Positions 7,238-15,427 of a DNA stretch of 64,000 nt are shown piece after piece; the stretch's first letter is position 1, and every line of letters begins with the position of its first letter. This DNA comes from Achromobacter pestifer. GTDB lineage: Bacteria > Pseudomonadota > Gammaproteobacteria > Burkholderiales > Burkholderiaceae_B. The notes under the pieces were generated by a model. That model ran no database searches. It saw only the letters and a program-made list of their open reading frames with translations, and was not told where the DNA came from. A program made the position numbers and the translations under genes. The stretch is from NCBI RefSeq assembly GCF_902859625.1, contig NZ_CADIJX010000002.1, forward strand, positions 1,038,751 to 1,102,750, written 5' to 3'.

Positions 7238-8025
7238 GCGAACCAGAAGATAAAAGTGCGTCCGGCGCACAGACCGTGCGCAGAGCCTTGGCGCTGCTGC
7301 GGCTGATTGCCTGCGGGCAAGAGCGGGGGGTGAGGTTGGTGGATTTGGAACGGATGTCTGGCTTGAATCGGCCGACCGTGCATCGCTTGCTGAAGACCTT
7401 GGTGCAAGAGGGCGCAGTTGAACAGGATTCAGAGACGAGAAGGTATTTGATCGGGCAGGAGATTAGTTTGCTGGGGCTGGCTAGGACGCGGCGATTTCCG
7501 TTATTGACGCTGGCGGACCCGTATATGAGCGAGCTGGCCGATCAGGTGGGGGATACGGTGTTTTTGAGTATTCGACATGGGCACGATTCGATTTGTATTG
7601 GACGGCGGACGGGCAGGCATCCGATACAGGTGCTGTCGATTGAGGTGGGGGTTAGACGGCCGTTAGGCGTGGGAGTGTCGGGGGTGGCGTTGTTGGCGAG
7701 TTTGGGAGTGGAGGAGAGCGTGGCGATGGTGAGGGGGAATGCGGCGAGGTTGGAGGTGATGGGGGAGCGGGTGGAGGATGTGATTGGGAGGGTGGAGGTG
7801 GCGCGGAGGGAGGGGATTGCGCATGCGCCAGCGGGGTTGATGCCGGGGACTAGTGCAGTGGCGGTGCCGGTGTTGACGGAGAAAGGGGAGGCGCTGGGGG
7901 CGATTACGGTGACGGCGATGGCGGAGAGGTTGGGGGTGGAGAGGTTTGGGATGGTGGTGGAGAGGATGAAGGCGGCGGCGGGGGGGGCTGCGGGGAGATG
8001 GGGGAGGGTGGAGGGGCGAGGTTGA
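7234..8025 (+). CDS. IclR-family transcriptional regulator
   Basis: The product has 263 residues. An N-terminal winged helix-turn-helix (residues 12-75, QTVRRALALLRLIACG through RLVDLERMSGLNRPTVHRLLKTLVQEG) is followed by the IclR effector domain (SELADQVGDTVFLSIRHGHDSICIGRRTG; later GTSAVAVPV). It starts with GTG at 7234 inside the flavin reductase stop; no later start preserves the HTH. It probably senses a pathway acid and controls both its own transcript and the divergent catabolic operon. The second half of the gene is oddly G-rich, using many GGG, AGG, GTG and GAG codons, and the protein ends in a Gly/Arg-rich tail (AAAGGAAGRWGRVEGRG) in place of the usual C-terminus. Confidence 0.88.
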   Translation: MSEPEDKSASGAQTVRRALALLRLIACGQERGVRLVDLERMSGLNRPTVHRLLKTLVQEGAVEQDSETRRYLIGQEISLLGLARTRRFPLLTLADPYMSELADQVGDTVFLSIRHGHDSICIGRRTGRHPIQVLSIEVGVRRPLGVGVSGVALLASLGVEESVAMVRGNAARLEVMGERVEDVIGRVEVARREGIAHAPAGLMPGTSAVAVPVLTEKGEALGAITVTAMAERLGVERFGMVVERMKAAAGGAAGRWGRVEGRG

Positions 8026-8041
8026 AGGATGGGGCAGGCAA

Positions 8042-8087
8042 TAGAGACACGGCTCCCTAAAAATTTAGGAACCCAATACAGTCTCTA
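8042..8087. repeat. Nested inverted repeat at left edge of the defence island
   Basis: A perfect 7-bp inverted repeat, TAGAGAC (8042-8048) and GTCTCTA (8081-8087), encloses a second dyad, CCTAAA-AA-TTTAGG (8056-8069). It lies 17 bp after the IclR stop, where base composition shifts from GC-rich to AT-richer. It could be a terminator-like hairpin for IclR, although no T-run follows, or a scar of island insertion. Confidence 0.4.
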
Positions 8088-8282
8088 CACAGAACATACA
8101 GCCCACGCAGCTGCCGATGCTAATTGATCGGCTGACGTGTCCATTAGCCAGCTGATAGCGGACCTTCCCATAACTGTATATATATCCAGAGTATTTCGAG
8201 AGGAATTTCTAAACAATTATCACGAATGGACACGTCGCTCCAAGTGAAATAGACTGCGTTAAATGTGCCTCGGAATAGAAGA
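8088..8282 (+). promoter_or_regulatory. AT-rich upstream region of the abpAB-like operon
   Basis: This 195-bp gap is AT-rich, with a TATATATAT run near 8180, and presumably holds the promoter of the nuclease-helicase pair. I could not settle on a convincing -35/-10 pair. No other feature is visible. Confidence 0.35.
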
Positions 8283-9890
8283 ATGGACTCTAGCAATGCA
8301 GGAGGAGTGGCGGCCAAACACGGATTTGTCTATCAGGATTATGTGGCTGCCTTGCTTACGACAGAGATGTTAATGGACAAGAACATGCGCTTCGTGCGTT
8401 GTGAGGTGGTCGATGATATTGATATTGGCTGGACTGACCTGATCGAGTTTGTGCAAGTCAAAGGTGCCGAAGATAGGAGTTGGACTATTTCTGCTATCAC
8501 CGCCAACACTGATGGGGCGCAAACCTCGCTTGTTCAGAAGCAGATGAAACAACTTCGAAAGGCGACCGGCGATCATACGTTCAGAATTATCTCTGTCGAA
8601 AATCCTACGAAGGCCTTGGACTATCTGAGAATTGGTAGGTCAATCCGTTCTGTAAAAGAAGGGCGTGATGTTCTTGTTAAGGCCCTTAATGCCAAGTTGA
8701 AGGATTACGTTGCTCCGAAAGGCAACACGGTCGCGCAGTGGGTTGATCGAGTTTGGTGGGAAGTGATTCCGTCACTTAGAGAGGCTGAGTTGCTGGCCTT
8801 GAAGAATCTTCGCAATGCTGCGCTTGAGGTCGTAGGCGTCCCATTGACATCAGATCGGGCCGCGGAAGCAATTCTGAAAAGTATTTTGATCACGCTGACC
8901 AAAAAGAGTGCGCTTTCTCGTCGAATCTATTGCGAAGACGATAAAACTTATCACCGAGAAAATCTCTTGGATTGGTTTAGGAAAGAGATTTTATTCCATG
9001 AAAAGCACTCATACGTACATTCCAAGATCTATGCGAACAAGAAGACGCGACCGGTATTGGAAGTGTTAAGCGACATTACGCTTCCGACCGGAAACACGTT
9101 TCGAAGTGGAAAGCTTCTATATCAAAGCTACAGCCTCAAGTCTTATCGATACAGATACATTGCTGAAAGTCTATGCACTTGGGTAGAGGAGGTGCTTCTC
9201 CTGCCACAGGAAATTGCCGATATAGCAAATCTCTCTACTAAACAGAAGTTTCAGCGACTTAAGGAACGACTTTCAACGTCGCTGAAGGGGTTGGAAGATT
9301 TCGTTGGGAACCTTCTTCTACACGCAGCTATCCGTTCGACTCACCTGAGTCAGCCCATCCCGGCGGCGTTGTACGTTGACCATCCTGTTGGTGTGCGAAT
9401 ACTGAATAACGTTCATATTGTTCAGCATGGTACTAAAGAACATGAACTTTGGATCGGCTTCAGCCATGTGTATGCCGGGTCCGATCTTTCAACGTGTCTC
9501 GAGGATCTCCGCGAGCTGCTGTACAGAGATGTCGCAGGCAACATTGATCCCACTAGAGACAGAATTCTTGAAATCAAAGAGGATTCGTATCTTCTTAAAC
9601 ATGATATTGACGAGATCCTAGATACCACCAAGGCATTTGACCAGTATTCAAAGCGCTATCGGTTCCTTCTGTTCTTCGGATACAACTCCGCGCTCCTCAC
9701 AGAGCCGGAGACCCATGGCCATGAGGTGGCTCTCATAGATCAGACAAATCAATTGCTTTCACATTTCGCCGCAGACCTCGATGCAACCAAATTTGATCAG
9801 ATAAACATACAAATTTACTTTTATCCGGTACCTAATCTCAATACGCTACTAAATTCAGTGCAGCAGGAATTGGAGAAATACTGTGCGTGA
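8283..9890 (+). CDS. abpA: AbpA-like dsDNA nuclease-domain protein (anti-phage)
   Basis: The product has about 535 residues. Its N-terminus matches the Cap4/DUF4297-type PD-(D/E)xK nuclease domain: GVAAKHGFVYQDYVAALL, then E41, D44-D45 and D47 in CEVVDDIDI, and FVQVKG with Q58 and K60. The large C-terminal region has no motif I recognise. Its length and pairing with a helicase gene match E. coli AbpA/AbpB (YfjL/YfjK), a two-gene anti-phage system reported to block several lytic phages. Some surrounding AT-rich codons suggest horizontal origin. A GTG at 8265 is an alternative start; ATG 8283 is preferred because a GGAAT ribosome-binding-like sequence precedes it. The end overlaps the helicase gene by 8 bp. 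Confidence 0.75.
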   Translation: MDSSNAGGVAAKHGFVYQDYVAALLTTEMLMDKNMRFVRCEVVDDIDIGWTDLIEFVQVKGAEDRSWTISAITANTDGAQTSLVQKQMKQLRKATGDHTFRIISVENPTKALDYLRIGRSIRSVKEGRDVLVKALNAKLKDYVAPKGNTVAQWVDRVWWEVIPSLREAELLALKNLRNAALEVVGVPLTSDRAAEAILKSILITLTKKSALSRRIYCEDDKTYHRENLLDWFRKEILFHEKHSYVHSKIYANKKTRPVLEVLSDITLPTGNTFRSGKLLYQSYSLKSYRYRYIAESLCTWVEEVLLLPQEIADIANLSTKQKFQRLKERLSTSLKGLEDFVGNLLLHAAIRSTHLSQPIPAALYVDHPVGVRILNNVHIVQHGTKEHELWIGFSHVYAGSDLSTCLEDLRELLYRDVAGNIDPTRDRILEIKEDSYLLKHDIDEILDTTKAFDQYSKRYRFLLFFGYNSALLTEPETHGHEVALIDQTNQLLSHFAADLDATKFDQINIQIYFYPVPNLNTLLNSVQQELEKYCA

Positions 9891-12063
9891 GATCTTCGAG
9901 CTCGCGCTAATGATGCTTAGGAAAGACGAATTTTCGCCATTTAAATATCTGAAATGGGCGGATTCGCTACTTTCAAATCCTAAATCAAGAAGTCATGGTC
10001 GCGAGCTAGTAATAAGAGCGTTGGATCAAAAAGATAGGTTTAATCTTGTCTTGCCGCTGTTACGCCATTTGGTCCGAAAGGCAGGCCTATATCCCTATCT
10101 GAGAAAAGAATTCTCACACCATACACTGAGTGAAGAGTTCTTGCTGCAGGCATATCGAACTCCCTTTTCTAGAGAGTACGTTTTTCACTCAATGCAGTTC
10201 AAAATATACGAACTCTTGATTCAAGGCCGAAATGTAATTCTGAGCGCGCCTACGAGCATGGGAAAGAGCGCAATCATCGATTCCCTGCTTGCGTCCGGCC
10301 GCTTTGAAAAAGTGGTTATCGTGCTGCCCACAGTGGCGTTGGTCGATGAGACACGCCGTCGCCTCAGAGAACGCTTTGGGCATACCTTTCAAATCATTCA
10401 CCACGGGTCGCAACCTCTGGCTTCCGATCGTGCAATTTACGTCCTAACCCAGGAGCGGGTGAATGATCGCGAAGATATGCAGAGCGTCGATCTTTTTGTC
10501 CTGGACGAATTCTACAAACTTGCTTTCACTAAGCGAAAGGATGGTTCGCTAATCACTGAGGATGAGAGAGTCAATGCCCTGAACTCAGCGCTAAGCAAAC
10601 TGCTAAAGGGATCAAGTCAGTTTTTTATGACGGGGCCGTTCATCAGTGGAATCACTGGGCTATCGAGCGTGAACGCTAGCTACACGTTCGTGCCTACGGA
10701 CTATAATACGGTTGCGCTCAATGTTCAGCATTTCAATATTAAGGCGAACAATGTTGATGAAAAGAACGAGAGGCTGCTCAGTCTTCTGCAATCGATTTCC
10801 GGACCAACCATTATTTACTGCAGATCGGCTTCTACGGCGGGAAAGATTTCCAAGTTGCTGATCAGTCATGGCATTGGTTTAAGTCTGAATGACCAATACT
10901 CAGAATGGTTGAAGACCAGCTACCACTCAGCATGGGACTACGTTCAAGCATATGTGAACGGAATCGGATTACACTTTGGTGGGTTACCGAGAGCTATACA
11001 ACAATATACTATCGATAGGTTTAACTCTGGGCAACTACCTTACCTCGTATGTACCTCCACAATAATTGAGGGTGTCAATACGGTAGCTAAGAATGTCATT
11101 ATTTTCGACAACCGCCAAGGCAACTTTGGAGTAGACCGCTTTACTCATGGAAACATCAGGGGGCGCGCGGGGCGCATGGGCGTTCACTATGTTGGGAATG
11201 TCTATTGCATGGAGGAAATTCCAGAGGGTGATGAGCCGTTCGAAGTGGAGATCCCTCTAGGGACTCAAGGCGAAAATACCCCGATTAATCTATTGGCCGC
11301 ATTGCAACCTGAACATCTGACAGATTACTCTCAAGCTAGATTCGAGGAAGAAACATCATCTTCACCAGTAGACGAAGACTTGATTCGAAAGCATGCGTCA
11401 TTCTCTTTTGAAGTGATAAAGGACGCATTTGACTTTGTTGCCGGGTTAAGTACGAGCGAATTCAATTCTCTTCTGTTTAATTCAATTCCAAACGCTGGGT
11501 TCTCCGTTGTTTTCACGAATTTTATGTATGAGGTTTCTGCGACAACACTGCGGCATTTAGGTGTTTTGAACAGTAAAGATGCCATGCATGCCAAAATCGT
11601 GGCGTATCTCTTCGCCAATAGTTATGAAGAGTATCTCAAGCAACAGATTGACCGTGCGGTAGCTGCATGTGATGGAAATATCGAGCAGTTGTCGGGGAAA
11701 ATTAATGACGAACTAAAAATACTAAATCGGCTTTTTAGCTATACCGTGCCCAAGGCGCTTAGCCTACTCGAGGATCTTACTACTGAAGTCGCTGAGCGCA
11801 GGAGTGATGGCACTGCCGTGTCCTATGCCCATGTCCGTAGCCTATTTGAGAACTACCATCTTGGGGCAGCCTGGGCTGGGCTGGAGGAAATGGGGATTCC
11901 AATCCAAACTCTCCAAAAACTGCATGACCGCTTTCCTCTCCCAGCCGATGCGAATATAGACGGTGCAATCGAATACCTTTCTAGAAGAGCGAACGCTCTG
12001 TCTGGTCTTACTGAGATGGACCGGAATTTTATCACGAGGGCATTAGGCCCTCCGATTGTATAA
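9883..12063 (+). CDS. abpB: AbpB-like superfamily 2 helicase (anti-phage)
   Basis: This is a 726-residue SF2 DNA/RNA helicase. Motif I is SAPTSMGKS (residues 121-129), motif Ia lies in VVIVLPTVALVDETRRRL, motif II is DEFY (208-211), an ITGLSS-type motif III region follows, and the second RecA lobe has VCTSTIIEGVNTV (about 388-400) and the arginine-finger motif IRGRAGRMG (about 424-432), typical of Ski2-like enzymes. The size is within a few residues of E. coli AbpB (YfjK). It starts with GTG at 9883 behind a GGAGAAA ribosome binding site and overlaps the nuclease gene, so the two proteins are probably made in fixed ratio. Expected role: ATP-driven partner that directs or licenses the nuclease on invading DNA. 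Hachiman-type pairs are the main alternative. Confidence 0.78.
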   Translation: MREIFELALMMLRKDEFSPFKYLKWADSLLSNPKSRSHGRELVIRALDQKDRFNLVLPLLRHLVRKAGLYPYLRKEFSHHTLSEEFLLQAYRTPFSREYVFHSMQFKIYELLIQGRNVILSAPTSMGKSAIIDSLLASGRFEKVVIVLPTVALVDETRRRLRERFGHTFQIIHHGSQPLASDRAIYVLTQERVNDREDMQSVDLFVLDEFYKLAFTKRKDGSLITEDERVNALNSALSKLLKGSSQFFMTGPFISGITGLSSVNASYTFVPTDYNTVALNVQHFNIKANNVDEKNERLLSLLQSISGPTIIYCRSASTAGKISKLLISHGIGLSLNDQYSEWLKTSYHSAWDYVQAYVNGIGLHFGGLPRAIQQYTIDRFNSGQLPYLVCTSTIIEGVNTVAKNVIIFDNRQGNFGVDRFTHGNIRGRAGRMGVHYVGNVYCMEEIPEGDEPFEVEIPLGTQGENTPINLLAALQPEHLTDYSQARFEEETSSSPVDEDLIRKHASFSFEVIKDAFDFVAGLSTSEFNSLLFNSIPNAGFSVVFTNFMYEVSATTLRHLGVLNSKDAMHAKIVAYLFANSYEEYLKQQIDRAVAACDGNIEQLSGKINDELKILNRLFSYTVPKALSLLEDLTTEVAERRSDGTAVSYAHVRSLFENYHLGAAWAGLEEMGIPIQTLQKLHDRFPLPADANIDGAIEYLSRRANALSGLTEMDRNFITRALGPPIV

Positions 12064-12211
12064 ATATGTGAACTACATAATAAAATAAATTTAGTTCTGG
12101 CTAAAAGTTAGCATTGGTAGCCTATAAATATATGAGTACTAAGGCTTCTCTTAGGGCAGAGCAGTAAGCAAGCCTATTCAGAGTCAGTGACCTCAACTTG
12201 GACTACTATTT
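12064..12211. promoter_or_regulatory. AT-rich gap before the first ATPase-HNH pair
   Basis: These 148 bp are strongly AT-rich (TACATAATAAAATAAATTTAG near 12073-12093; TATAAATATATGAG near 12123-12136). The gap separates the helicase gene from the ATPase gene, so the second pair is likely to have its own promoter. No hairpin with a T-run is apparent. Confidence 0.35.
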
Positions 12212-13717
12212 ATGGACGTTTTCATTCGAGACAGGGGCGCTTCGGTCACTGTTCCAGATGGGGCTTATCCGTGTATCGTGCTTGAGAGAGATAACTGGAA
12301 CGATTATTCATATTTCACGTTGTTTAAGGCGCAGCTGCGGCTTGCTCCTGGGTCTGGATCGGGCAGTGTCGAGAGTCTTGGTGGCGTGAAGATCATGAAG
12401 GGGAATCAAGCAGAGGGTATAGAAAACAGGCCGTTTGAGAAACTGGCTAGTGGGGAAAAGATTCCGGCACGGATGTTACGTGACGTTGGTTCGCTAGGAT
12501 CCGGTACCGTTTACTACGACAAGCTAAGGAACGTAGATATCGACCTAGCGCGAGCGCTGTTGAATACTCTGCGCGATTGTTCTTTTCTACCGGTCGTGCG
12601 GAAGCAATTTCAGTCCGATGAGTGCTTCAAGATCTCATTGCTACGTGAATCGGAAGCCCGTGTTTTACTGGACACGGCCGGCGCCCACTTTGGCGGGGAC
12701 TCCACACTCATTAGCAGCTTTTCGGCGGCAATCCAGCTCGATGGCGCTACCGCAGCCCACGAATTTGTGTTCGATTTCGAATCCGTTGATGGCGTTCCGC
12801 GGCGGATGCATTCGATCGTTGGTCTGAACGGTGTGGGAAAAACTCAAGTCATGGCGCGGTTGGCCATCCTGCTGAGTCGGTTTTCGAAACAGGCGATTAA
12901 GGAGAAGCGGTCGGCTCTGCAGTCGGACGACTCCATCTCGCCGGTGCCATCCATCTATTCCGTCGTGGCCGTTTCGTTTAGCGCGTTTGACGAGTTCGAG
13001 CGGCCCACGCAGCTGCAGGGTGAAGCGTTTCAGTATAGCTACTGTGGGTTGCAGCATCCACAGGGGCGGCTAAAAACGAAAGCCGACCTGCTAAAGGAAA
13101 TTCGATCTGTTCTGTCCCGGGACATGACCCAAGAGAAGCGCATTCTTTTAAAGCGGGTCCTTCACAATTTGGTTCGGGTTGATGACCTCGACTCGTTTGT
13201 CGAGGAACCCGAGAACAATGAAATAATGTACCAACGTTTAAGTGCTGGGCAGCGGCTTGCAGTCAACTGCATCATTCACATCATTTCGCGGATCGAACCG
13301 CGCACCTTGATTCTCTTTGACGAGCCGGAGCTTCACCTCCATCCGCAATTGCTTACTGGGCTTGTGCAGGCCCTCAATGAAGTGCTTGAGGATCAGGATT
13401 CATTCTCGATTGTAGCTACCCACTCTCCGCTCGTCATACAACAGTTGCCGAAGGAATGTGTCCATGTGATCCGTCGCGATCGAATGACGCCGATGGTAGT
13501 CAAGCCGACTTTTCAGACTTTCGGAGAGAGCGTGTCGGAGATAACACGATTCGTGTTCGCGTCGCCCGATACAGATAGGGACTATCGAGCAGTGCTCGAG
13601 CGAATGTTTGAAGACGATGGTGGCGACGTTGAGGCCATACGAAAACGTTTTGGCGGAAAACTTAGCCTGAACGCAGACATGTATCTCGAGTCATTACGCG
13701 CTGCAAAGGACGCTTGA
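12212..13717 (+). CDS. AAA/ABC-type ATPase with long N-terminal extension (Septu-like partner of an HNH nuclease)
   Basis: The 501-residue protein has the ATP-binding core of RecF/OLD/PtuA-type ATPases: Walker A GLNGVGKT (204-211), signature LSAGQR (343-348), Walker B LILFDEPELHLHPQ with D370/E371, and the switch histidine in ATHSP (H404). In PtuA-like proteins Walker A normally lies in the first 40 residues; here about 200 residues precede it, with no motif I recognise (opening MDVFIRDRGASVTVPDG). The C-terminal 90 residues after the switch are short, with no TOPRIM. The HNH gene begins 1 bp after its stop, so the two form one unit. Most likely it is the sensor ATPase of an anti-phage nuclease pair. 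It could be a distinct Septu subtype or an undescribed system. Confidence 0.75.
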   Translation: MDVFIRDRGASVTVPDGAYPCIVLERDNWNDYSYFTLFKAQLRLAPGSGSGSVESLGGVKIMKGNQAEGIENRPFEKLASGEKIPARMLRDVGSLGSGTVYYDKLRNVDIDLARALLNTLRDCSFLPVVRKQFQSDECFKISLLRESEARVLLDTAGAHFGGDSTLISSFSAAIQLDGATAAHEFVFDFESVDGVPRRMHSIVGLNGVGKTQVMARLAILLSRFSKQAIKEKRSALQSDDSISPVPSIYSVVAVSFSAFDEFERPTQLQGEAFQYSYCGLQHPQGRLKTKADLLKEIRSVLSRDMTQEKRILLKRVLHNLVRVDDLDSFVEEPENNEIMYQRLSAGQRLAVNCIIHIISRIEPRTLILFDEPELHLHPQLLTGLVQALNEVLEDQDSFSIVATHSPLVIQQLPKECVHVIRRDRMTPMVVKPTFQTFGESVSEITRFVFASPDTDRDYRAVLERMFEDDGGDVEAIRKRFGGKLSLNADMYLESLRAAKDA

Positions 13718-13718
13718 C

Positions 13719-14615
13719 ATGCGGAATCAGAAGGCTGCCGATCTAGATGTCCGTAAGTATCTGCCGACCATCATCCAGTCAAAGCATAAGGCGACGAGGG
13801 CGACCCTAACCAACTTGCGTGACAAAGTTTTCGATCTGTGCGATGGATACGACAACGCAATAGACGCGATGACCCCCCCTCCAAAGCAACCCTGGAAAGA
13901 AGAAGAAAGCGCTGCTCTCGAGTCATGCTATGGCATCGGAACCATGGCGCTTTCTGCGCACAAGGACAATATTCTGTGGGCGCTCAAAGTGCAATCGGAG
14001 GTCAACCTTCAGCGATGTGCATACTGCATGCTCAACGATCCCCGGACATGGGATCACTATTTACCAAAGGAATCATTTCCCGAGTATGCGGTTTATCACG
14101 CAAACCTGCTCTACATCTGCTTTGGCTGCAATCATCGCAAATCCAAACATTATCACAACGCGTATCTGCTCTATTGCCATCCGTATTTTTCCGTCGATGC
14201 GGATACAGCCCTGCTTCACTGCTTAGTTACAGTCGTGGAGGGTACTCTTGCAATCAAATACTATTGTGCAGGAATGGGCGCGATGCAGGCCGCGGCTGAA
14301 GTCGCGCAACGCCACCTCGAGGGTCTAGGTTTAATCGATCGCTTTGCGGCAGAGGCGTCCAGCATGTTAAGCGGCCTAATCGGCGAGCTTAGACAATACT
14401 TTCCTGATGGCGTGCCCGCTGCGTCACTTCATAGAGTGCTACAGCGGCGTTACTCCGAAGCGCAGGAATGTCTGGGTATAAATGCGTGGGATAGTCGACT
14501 TTGGCATGGCGTCGCCCACTGCGTCGACTTTTTAGACTACGTGAATGATAGGATTAAATTTAGGAGCACTCTCGATTCCAACGGATTTTATGTTCCCGCG
14601 CCGCCTGCCGCGTAG
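13719..14615 (+). CDS. HNH endonuclease paired with the preceding ATPase
   Basis: The 298-residue protein contains a zinc-framed HNH (beta-beta-alpha metal) motif at residues 100-141: C100-x2-C103, D112-H113 as the first catalytic position, N129, and C134-x2-C137-N138-H139-x-K141. The remaining 150 C-terminal residues are mostly helical with no known motif, and the N-terminal 95 residues are helical too. Encoded 1 bp downstream of an ATPase gene, it is probably the effector that nicks or degrades DNA when the ATPase is triggered. Compared with PtuB-type proteins, its HNH motif is central and not N-terminal. No homology to the HNH gene at 14741 is visible beyond the motif. Confidence 0.75.
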   Translation: MRNQKAADLDVRKYLPTIIQSKHKATRATLTNLRDKVFDLCDGYDNAIDAMTPPPKQPWKEEESAALESCYGIGTMALSAHKDNILWALKVQSEVNLQRCAYCMLNDPRTWDHYLPKESFPEYAVYHANLLYICFGCNHRKSKHYHNAYLLYCHPYFSVDADTALLHCLVTVVEGTLAIKYYCAGMGAMQAAAEVAQRHLEGLGLIDRFAAEASSMLSGLIGELRQYFPDGVPAASLHRVLQRRYSEAQECLGINAWDSRLWHGVAHCVDFLDYVNDRIKFRSTLDSNGFYVPAPPAA

Positions 14616-14740
14616 ATGATCGTGGTATATAACGTGGCAAATTGCAATTTCGGACTAAGGAGTTCGAGAGTTTCGTCTGAAAGGTATATTTATTTAGTGC
14701 CAATTATGGGGGCAGGTCACCTCGCATCGAGCCGTAGCTA
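14616..14740. other. Gap between convergent HNH genes, with a 12-bp palindrome
   Basis: Two nuclease genes converge on this 125-bp gap. It contains a perfect palindrome, AAATTGCAATTT (14639-14650), but no GC-rich hairpin with a T-run, so neither direction has an obvious intrinsic terminator. Confidence 0.4.
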
Positions 14741-15427
14741 TTAAATGCGGCCACCGATTCTTGACTTGAGCGTCCAGTCATCTTCGAAACAGTCTCTCGC
14801 GGTCCCTACATGAGCCTCGACTAGCCGACGGCGCATATCTGGATCCTCGTGAAAGGCTGCGATCCAAATACTGAAAAACCCTGATGACTTGGCGGTAGAA
14901 ATGATCATTTCTCGGATATCTTCATTGTTGTTCCGTGCCAGCACGTCTCGCGAACGTTTAGCGAGGTTCCATGCCTCCTCCCGGTCTAAGTAGCGCTTAT
15001 CTCGGCCCGCTGGCTGTTTAGCGGGAGGTTTTCCTGGGTGGCGATCCAGTCCAACAAGATCTATCAGCGCAACTACTTTCGGGACGATGAGAGGATCTAT
15101 TGTTGATGAGGGCTCCACCAGCCCCCCTTCTCTGTACTCTATAGCCTTTAAAGTGTTGTCCTTGTCCGGCCAAAGAAAGTCTTCGTCGTTGGTTGGAGTG
15201 TCGCCCTTCGCCGAATTACAGTTAACGCAACCAATAAGGAAGTTCGTCCAATCGGTTTCGCGCGTGGCATCAGAGCTCTTTGGTGATACGTGTTCTACAG
15301 CTAGAAGTGCAGGAAAATGACGTTCGCAGTAACTGCAGTACCGGCCAAAGTATGCTTCGAGATCTTCGATGGCATCCTGATACTTCTTATAGGTCGCCGG
15401 TGCCGCGACTCTGGTAATGGGCCTCAT
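14741..15427 (-). CDS. ptuB: PtuB-like HNH endonuclease (Septu)
   Basis: The 228-residue protein has an early HNH domain: C31-x2-C34, VEHVSPKS with E45-H46 and K50, [17 protein letters not shown] with N62, C67-x2-C70, N71 and K74. This arrangement and spacing are typical of PtuB and of HNH proteins of the TIGR02646/retron-associated group. The rest is helical with no known motif. Its ATG overlaps the end of the ATPase gene by 4 bp, and gene order (ATPase then HNH) matches Septu, in which the PtuA-PtuB complex degrades phage DNA. The gene is probably the effector of that pair. Confidence 0.8.
   Translation of the reverse strand: MRPITRVAAPATYKKYQDAIEDLEAYFGRYCSYCERHFPALLAVEHVSPKSSDATRETDWTNFLIGCVNCNSAKGDTPTNDEDFLWPDKDNTLKAIEYREGGLVEPSSTIDPLIVPKVVALIDLVGLDRHPGKPPAKQPAGRDKRYLDREEAWNLAKRSRDVLARNNNEDIREMIISTAKSSGFFSIWIAAFHEDPDMRRRLVEAHVGTARDCFEDDWTLKSRIGGRI

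Noticed and set aside
13838..14299. Alternative plus-strand frame inside the first HNH gene
   Set aside because: The main frame holds the complete HNH motif; this frame has none and is a shadow.
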